From an uncultured Bacteroidales bacterium (GTDB lineage: Bacteria; Bacteroidota; Bacteroidia; Bacteroidales; UBA932): DNA of 64,000 nt. The DNA lies in the NCBI GenBank assembly GCA_944325435.1, contig CALVAC010000006.1, positions 62,001-126,000 of the forward strand, written 5' to 3'. Positions 34,140 to 42,395 of this stretch are shown in pieces; position 1 is the stretch's first letter, and each line of letters opens with the position of its first letter. The position numbers were made by a program, and so were the translations under genes. The notes beneath the pieces were generated by a model, which ran no database searches, was not told where the DNA came from, and was given only the letters and a program-made list of their open reading frames with translations.

Positions 34140-34407
34140 GATAACAGGAATCATCAGGAAGATAGCCATATCCCCGTTCATCTTCCTCATCAGGTTCTAT
34201 CAGGTCTGCATCAGTCCGCTGAAACCGCCATCCTGCAGATTTACCCCCACTTGCTCCCAATATGCCCTCGAAGCGTTTCGCAGACACGGCCCGATCATAG
34301 GAATGTACCTGACGGTCAGAAGGCTGCTCAGATGCCATCCGTGGGGAGGGAGCGGATACGACCCGGTACCAAAGACATTCAGCCTATGCCAAAGAAAGAA
34401 AGAATAA
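34126..34407 (+). CDS. yidD: Membrane protein insertion efficiency factor YidD
   Basis: The product has 93 residues. The family core is intact: [20 protein letters not shown] (about 20-39), [16 protein letters not shown] and [16 protein letters not shown] (about 67-82), with three conserved cysteines. YidD is a small membrane-associated protein that assists YidC-mediated insertion. It overlaps rnpA by 14 bases and menG by 22 bases, suggesting translational coupling through the string. Confidence 0.94.
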   Translation: MDADRITGIIRKIAISPFIFLIRFYQVCISPLKPPSCRFTPTCSQYALEAFRRHGPIIGMYLTVRRLLRCHPWGGSGYDPVPKTFSLCQRKKE

Positions 34408-35087
34408 GACAGCTTTTCGACAACATTGCCCCGGAATACGACCGGCTGAACCATCTGCTATCTCTCGACATCGACAAGACCTGGAGACGGAGGGCGGTCA
34501 GACAGATAGTGGACACATCCGCACCCCTGAACATCCTCGATGTAGCCTGCGGCACAGGTGACTTTGCCGTTGCCATTGCCAGAAAGGCCGCAGAAGGAAG
34601 CCATATAACCGGGCTAGACCTGTCCGAGGGAATGCTGTCCATTGGCAGGGAGAAGATACTCAAGGCCGGACTTGCTTCCGTAATAGGGCTGGAGCAGGGC
34701 GATTCAGAGGACATACCTTACGGAGAAGGCTGTTTCGACAGGGTGTCGGCAGCATTCGGCGTGAGAAATTTCGAGCACCTCGACAAAGGTCTGCGGGAGA
34801 TGTTCCGGGTGCTCAAGAAAGGAGGGAAACTTGTCATCCTGGAGCTTTCGGTACCCCGGAACAGTGTCATGCGCTGGCTGTACAATCTCTATTTCCTGAA
34901 GATCCTGCCTGTCATAGGCGGCAGGGTGTCCGGAGACAGGGGGGCATACGAATACCTCCCTGCATCCGTACTGAACTTCCCGGGTCCTGACAGGTTCAGG
35001 GAGATGATGACCGGCGCCGGATTCTCCCAGGTGCGGCACAAGGCTTTCACATTCGGCATCTGCCGTATGTATATCGGCATTAAATGA
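34386..35087 (+). CDS. menG: Demethylmenaquinone methyltransferase (UbiE/MenG)
   Basis: The start at 34386 ([20 protein letters not shown]) matches the family N-terminus; the longer frame from 34251 only reads through yidD in another phase. The product has 233 residues. Motifs are [20 protein letters not shown] (9-28), the SAM-binding [16 protein letters not shown] (about 48), GLDLSEGML, and [20 protein letters not shown] (about 120). It performs the last step of menaquinone synthesis, C-methylation of demethylmenaquinone, fitting menA just downstream on the other strand. Confidence 0.93.
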   Translation: MPKKERIRQLFDNIAPEYDRLNHLLSLDIDKTWRRRAVRQIVDTSAPLNILDVACGTGDFAVAIARKAAEGSHITGLDLSEGMLSIGREKILKAGLASVIGLEQGDSEDIPYGEGCFDRVSAAFGVRNFEHLDKGLREMFRVLKKGGKLVILELSVPRNSVMRWLYNLYFLKILPVIGGRVSGDRGAYEYLPASVLNFPGPDRFREMMTGAGFSQVRHKAFTFGICRMYIGIK

Positions 35088-35120
35088 TGCGAATTCATTG
35101 AAAGAATTTCAGAGGAATCG

Positions 35121-36026
35121 CTATAGCAGATAGACCAGATAACCCAGCCCTCCCAGAACGGCAAAAATGAATGTGGACATCACCAGCAGAGGCAGCATCG
35201 GGTCGAGAGCCTTACCCGTCCTCTTCCACACTCCGGCGAGATGCACGACAAAAAGCGGCAATGTCAGCACGAACAGATAATGCCATACATCCTGCACCCT
35301 CAGCAATGAATACGCCGCCATGCAGCACCATCCCGCAAGAACAAGCACTGTCTGATAGACCTTCGCCCATTTCTCCCCTATCTTCAGAGGCACAGTGACA
35401 CGGGTATTGGCATCCGTGGCCATATCCCTGATATTGTTGACATTCAGCACGGCTACGCTGAACGCCCCTATGGCAGATGCAGGAAGCAGCATCCTCCAGA
35501 ACATCTCGTGCGAAGCGATAAAATATGACCCGAGCACCGAGACAAGCCCGAAGAACATGAAGACATACAGGTCGCCCATTCCTCTGTAGCCGTACGGATT
35601 CCTCCCGAGGGTATATCTCATGGCGGCTATTATCGCCGAGACCCCGAGCACCATAAGGAGCAGGGACTCGACAGAGAAGAAAGTCCCGAACGAGCACCAT
35701 ATCATGGCAAGCCCGAAGACCGCACACAATATGATATAGATGATGATCATCACCTTGAAATCCTCCTTCCTGAGATAGCCTCCGGAAAGAGAGTATGCCG
35801 GCCCCTGCCTGTCCGTCCTGTCTGTCCCTTTCAGGAAATCCCCGAGTTCATTGGACACATTGCTCAATATCTGGAGGCACGCGGTGGTCAGAAGCGTGAA
35901 AATGATGACAGCCCAATTGACCCTGTAGTCCGCCGCCGCAAGCATCAGCCCGAGGCTGACACCGGCAAGAGAAAGAGGCAGGGTCCGGAGCCTCATTGCA
36001 GCCACAAAATACCTGATTTTACCCAT
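35121..36026 (-). CDS. menA: 1,4-dihydroxy-2-naphthoate polyprenyltransferase
   Basis: The product has 301 residues with eight to nine membrane helices. The UbiA-family N-terminus (AAMRLRTLPLSLAGVSLGL) is clear. The first prenyl-diphosphate/Mg2+ motif appears as QILSNVSNELGDFLKGTD-RTDRQGP (about 52-76), with Asn-Ser-Asn-Glu-Leu-Gly-Asp in place of the more usual NDYxD. A second motif region holds NVNNIRDMATDANT (about 194-207). It attaches the isoprenoid tail to DHNA, giving demethylmenaquinone, the substrate of the convergent menG. The genes end 33 bases apart with no clear terminator. Confidence 0.88.
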   Translation of the reverse strand: MGKIRYFVAAMRLRTLPLSLAGVSLGLMLAAADYRVNWAVIIFTLLTTACLQILSNVSNELGDFLKGTDRTDRQGPAYSLSGGYLRKEDFKVMIIIYIILCAVFGLAMIWCSFGTFFSVESLLLMVLGVSAIIAAMRYTLGRNPYGYRGMGDLYVFMFFGLVSVLGSYFIASHEMFWRMLLPASAIGAFSVAVLNVNNIRDMATDANTRVTVPLKIGEKWAKVYQTVLVLAGWCCMAAYSLLRVQDVWHYLFVLTLPLFVVHLAGVWKRTGKALDPMLPLLVMSTFIFAVLGGLGYLVYLL

Positions 36027-36106
36027 TTTTCAATCTACAACATATAAAACAACACCTAAAACAACAAAAAAAACAACAAAATGCAATGCAATTTTGCCGA
36101 ACTTTG

Positions 36107-36250
36107 CCTCCGGTTAAGAATCTTATTCGTCTCTTGATGCTGACAGGAAACATGTGTGCAATTTCTGTCTTGTCAGCAAAAAGATTTTCCCTCCGGAAAG
36201 AGGGTTGTGAAGAGGTCGCCGTGAAGGTGACCTCTTTATTTTTCCCTTTT
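36107..36250 (+). ncRNA. Candidate structured small RNA ending in a Rho-independent terminator
   Basis: Between menA (divergent) and the convergent glycosyltransferase gene, the plus strand holds nested, co-oriented helices. AAGAATCTT (36116-36124) pairs with AAGATTTT (36181-36188). TGCTGACA (36138-36145) pairs perfectly with TGTCAGCA (36171-36178). CCCTC/GAGGG (36189-36204) forms a short hairpin with loop CGGAAA. Then AGAGGTCGCC/GGTGACCTCT (36211-36235) is followed by TTTATTTTT, a textbook terminator. GAACTTTG at 36099-36106 is one base off TAnnTTTG, so the RNA could start near 36110 and be about 135 bases. No start codon or protein-like ORF explains it. 6S-like or a novel RNA are options. 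Confidence 0.5.
36211..36245 (+). terminator. Intrinsic terminator overlapping the glycosyltransferase 3' end
   Basis: A ten-pair stem (one G-T pair, loop GTGAA) is directly followed on the plus strand by TTTATTTTTCCCTTTT. On the minus strand no T-run follows the stem, so it serves a plus-strand transcript. Its T-tract lies over the stop codon of the minus-strand gene at 36236. Confidence 0.7.
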
Positions 36251-37066
36251 CGGAAACAGGACTTTCAGCAGGAGGGAGACGAGATGCGCTGTCGCCATAA
36301 ATACATTGACCAGTCGCATGTCATATACGAACTGTTCTTTCAGAGGTCTGCCCTTAGGATCAGACAGGGCGCGGAACCTCTCCCTCAACGGGAACGCGGC
36401 ATTGCGCCACCGGGGCAGACCGGGATTGCGGTCGCACTCGGCAAGTACACCTGGAGCCACCACAGATGTCACCCCGGCCTTGGATGCCCTCACCCCGTAG
36501 TCGAGATCGCCGAAACTGTGGCTGTAGAAAGGGTCCATTGTCCCCAGCACCTCGTAGACAGCCCTCGGAACAAGCACGAGATTTCCGTTGAACACATCGC
36601 AGACCACAGGGATGACAGGGTCCGGAGGTATGATCTTCCCGTATGTGGTACGGCCTCCATAACTGTACCGGCCGTTGCTGTCCACCGCAGTACCGGCCAC
36701 GATAGCCTTATGCTTCAGATATGCCGAATTCTCCAGCAGGACAGAGAAAGCCCCGGGTCTCAGCACGGTGTCATCATTGAGCCATATATAGAAATCCGGA
36801 TCTTCTTTGGCCGCCTCGTTCCATGCAGCGCACATCCCCCTGTTCCAGTACAGGGAACCGTTTCCCCTAATGATATGGACATCTGGATACTGTCCGGAGA
36901 CCGCCTCCGATGTGCCATCGGTACTGGCATCATCCGTCATATATATGGAAAAGACATATCTTCCATCCGGCTTCATCGACTCAATCTGCTCATAGCAGGA
37001 CTTCAGACAGGCAAGTGTCTTGGCCTTCCTGTTGAACACGGCCATCAATATGGACACCTTCATCAT
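36236..37066 (-). CDS. Family 2 glycosyltransferase
   Basis: The product has 276 residues. The GT-A fold is clear: MKVSILMAVFNRKAKTLACL at the N-terminus, YMTDDASTDGTSE (about 42) for nucleotide binding, WLNDDTVLRPGAF (about 95) as the DxD-like metal site, and FNGNLVLVPRAVYEVLGTMD with DLDYGVRASKAG in the acceptor half. It is rhamnosyl- or galactosyl-transferase-like, transferring a sugar to an envelope glycan; the donor is unknown. It starts one base after the lepA stop, so it is read from the lepA transcript, an odd pairing. Confidence 0.85.
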   Translation of the reverse strand: MMKVSILMAVFNRKAKTLACLKSCYEQIESMKPDGRYVFSIYMTDDASTDGTSEAVSGQYPDVHIIRGNGSLYWNRGMCAAWNEAAKEDPDFYIWLNDDTVLRPGAFSVLLENSAYLKHKAIVAGTAVDSNGRYSYGGRTTYGKIIPPDPVIPVVCDVFNGNLVLVPRAVYEVLGTMDPFYSHSFGDLDYGVRASKAGVTSVVAPGVLAECDRNPGLPRWRNAAFPLRERFRALSDPKGRPLKEQFVYDMRLVNVFMATAHLVSLLLKVLFPKREK

Positions 37067-37067
37067 G

Positions 37068-38855
37068 TCAGTCGAGTTTAAGTACTGCCATAAACGCGCT
37101 CTGAGGCACCTCTACAGTACCTATCTGGCGCATCCTCTTCTTTCCCTGCTTCTGTTTCTCGAGCAGTTTCCTCTTCCTGGTGATGTCGCCTCCGTAACAC
37201 TTGGCAGTCACATCCTTCCTGACAGCCTTGACAGTCTCACGAGCTATTATCTTCGCCCCTATAGCGGCCTGTATGGCTATGTCAAACTGCTGGCGGGGGA
37301 TAAGTTCCTTGAGTTTCTCGCATATCTTGCGCCCGAAATCGTATGCATGGTCGGCATGTATCAGGGTGGACAGGGCATCGGCCGGCTCTCCGTTCAGCAG
37401 GATATCCAGCTTGACCAGCCTTGCCGGACGGAATCCGATGATATGGTAGTCGAACGAGGCGTACCCTTTGGAAATGGACTTGAGCTTGTCATAGAAATCG
37501 AAAACTATCTCCGAAAGCGGCATCTCGTATGTCAGTTCCAGACGGTCCGAAGTGATATAGTGCTGGTTGACGAGGACTCCCCTCTTGTCGAGGCAGAGTT
37601 TCATGATAGGGCCGTAGAACTCGGACTTGGAGATGACCTGCGCCCTGATGTACGGCTCCTCTATCCTGTCGATGAGGGTAGGTGCAGGGAGGCCTGACGG
37701 ATTGTGGACATCCACCACCTCCCCCTGGGTAGTGTAGACCTTGTAGGATACATTCGGTACAGTCGTGATGACATCCATCCCGAACTCCCTGAACAACCTT
37801 TCCTGCACAATCTCCAGATGCAGGAGACCGAGGAATCCGCACCTGAACCCGAAACCGAGGGCGAGGGAAGACTCCGGCTCGAACACCAGCGAGGCATCGT
37901 TCAGCTGGAACTTTTCCAGCGAAGAACGCAGTTCCTCGTACTGGTCTGTCTCCACGGGATACATCCCGGCAAAGAGCATCGGCTTCACTTCCTCGAAACC
38001 CGCTATCGCCTCGCTGCACGGCCTGTCCACATGGGTGATGGTATCTCCCACCTTCACCTCGGCCGCAGTCTTTATGCCGGATATGATGTACCCCACGCTT
38101 CCGCAAGGGATCTCATCCCTCGGGCAGAGCTTCATCTTCAGGACCCCGACCTCATCGGCCTCGTACTCCTTGCCGGTGTTGAAGAACTTCACCTTGTCAC
38201 CGGTCCTTATGGAGCCGTTCTTGACCTTGAAATATGCGATTATCCCGCGGAACGAATTGAACACGGAGTCGAATATGAGGGCCTGGAGCGGAGCCTGCGG
38301 GTCGCCTGTCGGGGCAGGTACGCGCTCAACTATCGCATCCAGAATGTCGCGCACCCCCTCCCCGGTCTTTCCCGAAGCGAGGAGCACCTCCTCAGGTCTG
38401 CAGCCGAGCAGGTTCACGACCTGGTCCGTCACCACATCCACCATCGCCGCATCCATGTCTATCTTGTTGAGCACAGGTATTATCTCCAGGTCATGCTCGA
38501 TGGCAAGATACAGGTTGGATATCGTCTGGGCCTGTATACCCTGGGTCGCATCCACCACCAGAAGCGCGCCTTCACAGGATGCGATTGCCCTGGACACCTC
38601 ATACGAGAAGTCGACATGGCCCGGAGTGTCGATAAGGTTCAGCACATACTTCTCGCCCTTGTATGAATACTCCATCTGGATGGCATGGCTCTTTATCGTT
38701 ATTCCCTTCTCCCTCTCGAGATCCATGGAATCCAGGACCTGGGCCTCCATCTCGCGGCTGCTCAAGGTATTGGTTATCTCCAGCATCCTGTCAGCCAGCG
38801 TGCTCTTGCCGTGGTCTATATGGGCGATTATGCAAAAATTCCTTGTATTGTTCAT
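37068..38855 (-). CDS. lepA: Elongation factor 4 (LepA), back-translocating GTPase
   Basis: The start at 38855 ([20 protein letters not shown]) is the family start; the ATG at 38954 lies upstream of the promoter box. The product has 595 residues, the usual length. G1 is [10 protein letters not shown]3 DTPGHVD, and G4 NKID. EF4-specific C-terminal features are [39 protein letters not shown] and the ending [14 protein letters not shown]. It acts on stalled or late-assembling ribosomes. Its transcript continues into the glycosyltransferase gene. Confidence 0.97.
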   Translation of the reverse strand: MNNTRNFCIIAHIDHGKSTLADRMLEITNTLSSREMEAQVLDSMDLEREKGITIKSHAIQMEYSYKGEKYVLNLIDTPGHVDFSYEVSRAIASCEGALLVVDATQGIQAQTISNLYLAIEHDLEIIPVLNKIDMDAAMVDVVTDQVVNLLGCRPEEVLLASGKTGEGVRDILDAIVERVPAPTGDPQAPLQALIFDSVFNSFRGIIAYFKVKNGSIRTGDKVKFFNTGKEYEADEVGVLKMKLCPRDEIPCGSVGYIISGIKTAAEVKVGDTITHVDRPCSEAIAGFEEVKPMLFAGMYPVETDQYEELRSSLEKFQLNDASLVFEPESSLALGFGFRCGFLGLLHLEIVQERLFREFGMDVITTVPNVSYKVYTTQGEVVDVHNPSGLPAPTLIDRIEEPYIRAQVISKSEFYGPIMKLCLDKRGVLVNQHYITSDRLELTYEMPLSEIVFDFYDKLKSISKGYASFDYHIIGFRPARLVKLDILLNGEPADALSTLIHADHAYDFGRKICEKLKELIPRQQFDIAIQAAIGAKIIARETVKAVRKDVTAKCYGGDITRKRKLLEKQKQGKKRMRQIGTVEVPQSAFMAVLKLD

Positions 38856-38900
38856 GTTCAAGAATATCAGCCTTTCCGGCCTGCGCCGGAAATATAGTTG

Positions 38901-38938
38901 CAAAGATACACCAAATAATGAAATTTTTTGTACTTTTG
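38901..38938. promoter_or_regulatory. Back-to-back -7 boxes for lepA and transketolase
   Basis: TATCTTTG on the minus strand (38901-38908) and TACTTTTG on the plus strand (38931-38938) both match TAnnTTTG exactly. They would give leaders of about 38 bases to lepA (38855) and about 40 bases to the transketolase start (38985). The -33 elements are not evident and the two core promoters overlap in their upstream regions, so they may interfere. Confidence 0.6.
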
Positions 38939-38984
38939 TCATGATGCAGGACAATCGGCATCATGTATAACCCAATCTATCGCA

Positions 38985-39830
38985 ATGGCAAGTATCGAAG
39001 AACTCACAAGAATCGCCTCCCAGGTGAGGCGTGACATCATACGGATGGTCACGGCGGCGAAATCGGGACATCCCGGAGGATCGATGAGCAGCGCAGATTT
39101 ACTCACTGCTCTTTATTTTGGCGTCATGGAGCATGACCCTGCCACCTGGACCCGCGATGGGAAAGGGCAGGATGTGTTCATCCTCTCTGCCGGACACCTT
39201 GCGCCCGTGTACTATTCACTGCTTGCCAGAAGCGGCTATTTCCCCGTACACGAGCTGGCCACTTTGAGGAAGTTCGGCTCACGCCTGCAGGGGCATCCAT
39301 CTGTGGAGACCGGAGTCCCCGGGATATTCCAGGCTTCGGGCTCCCTCGGGCAGGGGCTGTCTGCAGCGGCCGGATTCGCCCTCGGCAAGAAGATGGACGG
39401 GGACGGACACATTGTATATGTGCTCCTCGGTGACGGGGAATGCGAAGAAGGCCAGGTCTGGGAAGGGGCCATGTTCTGCGCACACCACAGGACAGACAAC
39501 TTGATAGCCATAGTGGACTGGAACGGGCAGCAGATCGACGGGAGGATAGATGACATCGCCGGAGTGGGGGACCTCGCCGCCAAATGGAAGGCTTTCGGCT
39601 GGGATGTGCTCGAATGCGACGGACACGATTTCAGCAGCATTCTTCCGGCATACGACACGGCCAGGTCAATGCTCGGGCAGGGCAGGCCGGTCGTGATACT
39701 CATGCGGACAGACATGGGCAGAGGGGTGGACTTCATGGCCGGGACCAATGAATGGCACGGCAAAGCCACGAATACGGAACAGTGCGAAAAAGCCCTGTCC
39801 CAGCTTGAAGAGACCCTTGGCGACTATTGA
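38985..39830 (+). CDS. Transketolase, N-terminal (thiamine diphosphate-binding) subunit
   Basis: The start at 38985 (MASIEELTRIASQVRRDIIR) opens with the family N-terminus. The product has 281 residues, half a normal transketolase. Motifs are AAKSGHPGGSMSSADLL (TPP phosphate region), LSAGHLAPVYYSLL, GSLGQGLSAAAGFALGKK, and the TPP/metal motif GDGECEEGQVWEGA ... VDWNGQQIDG. The C-terminal half is a separate gene 56 bases downstream; together they form the active two-carbon ketol transferase of the pentose phosphate pathway. Confidence 0.94.
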   Translation: MASIEELTRIASQVRRDIIRMVTAAKSGHPGGSMSSADLLTALYFGVMEHDPATWTRDGKGQDVFILSAGHLAPVYYSLLARSGYFPVHELATLRKFGSRLQGHPSVETGVPGIFQASGSLGQGLSAAAGFALGKKMDGDGHIVYVLLGDGECEEGQVWEGAMFCAHHRTDNLIAIVDWNGQQIDGRIDDIAGVGDLAAKWKAFGWDVLECDGHDFSSILPAYDTARSMLGQGRPVVILMRTDMGRGVDFMAGTNEWHGKATNTEQCEKALSQLEETLGDY

Positions 39831-39886
39831 GCCATGACGGCGAGACCGGAAAGGACCGGATTCCATTACCCTTAAAACAGAAGACG

Positions 39887-40840
39887 ATGAAAGAATATAC
39901 CAATACCGGGAACAAAGATACAAGGAGCGGGTTCGGAGCAGGACTCCTCGAGGCCGGAAGACAGGACAGCAGTATCGTGGCAATGGCAGCGGACCTTGCA
40001 GGTTCAGTCAAGATGTCGGCCTTTGCGAAAGAATTTCCAGACAGGTTCTTCCAGTGCGGGATAGCCGAGGCCAATATGATCGGAGTGGCGGCCGGCCTGG
40101 CCATAACAGGCAAGACTGTGTTTGCCGGATCATTTGCGGAATTCGTGACAGGACGGGTCTATGACCAGATCCGCCAGGAGGTGGCATACGGCAATACCAA
40201 TGTGAAGATATGTGCATCGCACGCCGGCATAACCCTTGGCGAAGATGGTGCCACCCATCAGACGATGGAGGACATAGCCCTGATGAGGGCACTTCCGGGT
40301 ATGGTGGTGATCAACCCTTGCGACTACAACCAGACAAAGGCAGCCACCATCGCAGCGGCAAAATATGTCGGTCCGGTATATCTGCGTTTCGGGAGGCCAT
40401 CCGTGCCGAACTTCACTCCGGAAGACCGGCAGTTCGAGATTGGCAAGGCCATCATAATGAACGAAGGCTCAGATGTCTCCATCTTTGCCACCGGTCATCT
40501 CGTATGGGAGGCACTCCAGGCCTGTTCCATACTCGAGGACAAGGGAGTCTCCGCTGAAGTCATAGACATCGCCACCATCAAACCTCTCGACACCGAAGCC
40601 GTACTTGCATCAGTAGCCAGGACTGGCGCAGCAGTGACAGCAGAAGAGCACAACACAGCAGGAGGCCTCGGAGAGCTTATATGCGCCACGCTTGCCGCAG
40701 GACATCCGGCTCCGGTAGAGATTGTCTCCGGAGGGGACAGGTTCGGTCAGAGCGGCACCCCATCCGAACTTATGTCGGCATACGGGCTGGATGCCGCACA
40801 TATCGCCGAAGCAGCCCTCAAGGCCATTTCCAGGAAATAG
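39887..40840 (+). CDS. Transketolase, C-terminal (pyrimidine-binding) subunit
   Basis: The start at 39887 (MKEYTNTGNKDTRSGFGAGL) is preferred to 39827, which overlaps the previous gene. The product has 317 residues. The pyrimidine-binding domain (AMAADLAGSVKMSAFAKEF, FFQCGIAEANMIGVAAGLA with the catalytic Glu) and the transketolase C-terminal domain (VSIFATGHLVWEALQA, VTAEEHNTAGGLGELI) are complete. It works only as partner of the N-terminal subunit encoded just upstream. Confidence 0.94.
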   Translation: MKEYTNTGNKDTRSGFGAGLLEAGRQDSSIVAMAADLAGSVKMSAFAKEFPDRFFQCGIAEANMIGVAAGLAITGKTVFAGSFAEFVTGRVYDQIRQEVAYGNTNVKICASHAGITLGEDGATHQTMEDIALMRALPGMVVINPCDYNQTKAATIAAAKYVGPVYLRFGRPSVPNFTPEDRQFEIGKAIIMNEGSDVSIFATGHLVWEALQACSILEDKGVSAEVIDIATIKPLDTEAVLASVARTGAAVTAEEHNTAGGLGELICATLAAGHPAPVEIVSGGDRFGQSGTPSELMSAYGLDAAHIAEAALKAISRK

Positions 40841-40855
40841 GGGCAGTCCGGCGAC

Positions 40856-41398
40856 ATGGCAGATGACAGGGAGATAATGTCCATCTACCGCTCCGGAGAC
40901 CGGGAAGGGGCATTCAGGGAAATCATCAGGAACTACAGGGAGAGGCTCTACTGGCACATCCGGAGGTTCACCTGTTCGCATGAGGACACGGATGACCTGC
41001 TGCAGGAGACCTTTGTCAAAATCTGGACAGGACTGCCTGATTTCCGCGAAGACTCGCGGCTGTTCACGTGGATATACAGGATAGCCACCAACGAGACCCT
41101 CAATTTCCTGCGCCGGCAAAGGACACACGGGCTGTCTGGCTCCGAACCGCTCGAGAACATTCTCTACCGCAAGGTAGACGATGACCCGTACTTCAACGGA
41201 GACATGCTCCAGAGGGAACTGCACAAGGCGATACAGAAGCTGCCGCCGAGACAGAAGGCTGTGTTCAATATGAGATATTTCGAAGATATGGGATACAATG
41301 ACATGGCAGAGATTCTGGGGGTCTCAGCAGGCGCGCTGAAAGCATCCTACCATCACGCATACATAAAAATAAAGGAAGAGCTCGAAAAAATTTTCTGA
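40856..41398 (+). CDS. ECF-type RNA polymerase sigma factor
   Basis: The product has 180 residues. Sigma region 2 spans about 15-85 (FREIIRNYRERLYWHIRRFT, DDLLQETFVKIWTGL, FTWIYRIATNETLNFLRR). Region 4 spans about 122-175 (AIQKLPPRQKAVFNMRYFED, DMAEILGVSAGALKASYHHA). It directs polymerase to envelope-stress-type promoters. It is followed after about 50 bases by a membrane protein and a Spy-like periplasmic protein, a likely regulatory trio. It is 15 bases after the transketolase gene and may partly share its transcript. Confidence 0.93.
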   Translation: MADDREIMSIYRSGDREGAFREIIRNYRERLYWHIRRFTCSHEDTDDLLQETFVKIWTGLPDFREDSRLFTWIYRIATNETLNFLRRQRTHGLSGSEPLENILYRKVDDDPYFNGDMLQRELHKAIQKLPPRQKAVFNMRYFEDMGYNDMAEILGVSAGALKASYHHAYIKIKEELEKIF

Positions 41399-41451
41399 AA
41401 AAAAACAGGAAATGTCTTTTACTTTTCACTGTTTTCGTGTCTAAATACCCG

Positions 41452-41883
41452 ATGAGTAAAGATGAAAAGGACATATTGACAGGCAACGAAGGACTGAAAA
41501 AGATGCCGTTCCGGGTTCCGGAAGGCTATTTTGACGGTCTCGAGGCAAGAATCCACGCCCGGATAGCGGAAGAGACGGCACCAGTAAAGAGACGGCCGCT
41601 CAGGGGCAGGATTTTCCGCAGCCCGGCATACCTTTCTGCCGCAGCCGTACTCGCCATCATTGTGGCAGGAGGCCTGCTGATGTCACGCGGCGACATGCAG
41701 GAGGATGACTGGAGCGAAGAACAGTATGCGCTGTACCGGGATGTGGACATCATCCCTGTCACGGAACCTGAATCCATCTGGCTCTCATCATACGAAGAGA
41801 CTTCCGACACCCTGTCCACCGAAGACATCATAGACTATCTTGTCTATATCGGGATAGAGCCGGAAGAATTTGATAACGAATAA
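41452..41883 (+). CDS. Small single-span membrane protein, possible anti-sigma factor
   Basis: The start could be 41452 (MSKDEKDILTGNEGLKKMPF) or 41437. The product has about 143 residues. An N-terminal cytoplasmic segment of about 60 residues includes MPFRVPEGYFDGLEARIHAR, a motif I associate with small membrane proteins next to ECF sigma genes in Bacteroidota. One transmembrane helix spans about 63-83 (YLSAAAVLAIIVAGGLLM), followed by an acidic periplasmic tail of about 60 residues. There is no zinc-binding anti-sigma motif. An anti-sigma role is inferred from its position. Confidence 0.55.
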   Translation: MSKDEKDILTGNEGLKKMPFRVPEGYFDGLEARIHARIAEETAPVKRRPLRGRIFRSPAYLSAAAVLAIIVAGGLLMSRGDMQEDDWSEEQYALYRDVDIIPVTEPESIWLSSYEETSDTLSTEDIIDYLVYIGIEPEEFDNE

Positions 41884-41895
41884 AAACACGGAAAC

Positions 41896-42384
41896 ATGAA
41901 AAGAATCTTAGCGTTTGCGCTGGCTGCAATAGTCGCAATGCCGGCGTTGTTTTCACAGGACAGGGACAGCTGGAGAGAGAGGATACGCAGCGAAAGAGTC
42001 GCATTCATCACAGAGGAACTGTCACTCACACCTGCCGAAGCGGAAAAATTCTGGCCGGTGTACAACATCTACCGGGACAGGAAGTCCGATGCCCAGAAAG
42101 ACATCCGTAACGCCTACCGCGCCCTCAACGAAGCCGACAGGAACGGCTCCGTCTCCGAATCCCTCATCAGAGACTATGTGAAGGCACTCGACTCCAAGTC
42201 CGGAATCGAGACCGAAGCACTGAAAGAATACCAGAAAATCCTGCCTGCAGAAAAGATAGCCAAGCTCTATCTTGCAGAGGAGAAATTCAGGATGCAGCAG
42301 ATACACAGGCTGCATCACGGGAACGACAAGGACGGACACAGAGGACCTGCAGCAGAACCGGGGAAAGGGCCACGCCAGGAATGA
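41896..42384 (+). CDS. Spy/LTXXQ-like periplasmic protein
   Basis: The product has 162 residues with a signal peptide cut near ALFSQD. The mature part is a charged alpha-helical hairpin type: EELSLTPAEAEKFWPVYNIY (LTxxEAEKF pattern), then KALDSKSGIETEALKEYQKI, ILPAEKIAKLYLAEEKFR, and a His-rich tail. This resembles Spy/CpxP proteins, which act as periplasmic chaperones or stress sensors. It lies 12 bases after the membrane protein gene and belongs to the ECF sigma trio. It ends 11 bases from the convergent trmN6 gene. Confidence 0.68.
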   Translation: MKRILAFALAAIVAMPALFSQDRDSWRERIRSERVAFITEELSLTPAEAEKFWPVYNIYRDRKSDAQKDIRNAYRALNEADRNGSVSESLIRDYVKALDSKSGIETEALKEYQKILPAEKIAKLYLAEEKFRMQQIHRLHHGNDKDGHRGPAAEPGKGPRQE

Positions 42385-42395
42385 CAGATTGACAA

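Noticed and set aside
36086-37081. A 331-codon plus-strand frame
   Set aside because: It begins in the small-RNA candidate and is otherwise antisense to the family 2 glycosyltransferase, whose DxD and acceptor motifs are intact.
37704-38970. Two long plus-strand frames (320 and 401 codons) opposite lepA
   Set aside because: lepA is highly conserved and complete on the minus strand; the antisense translations are low-complexity Ser/Arg/His-rich.
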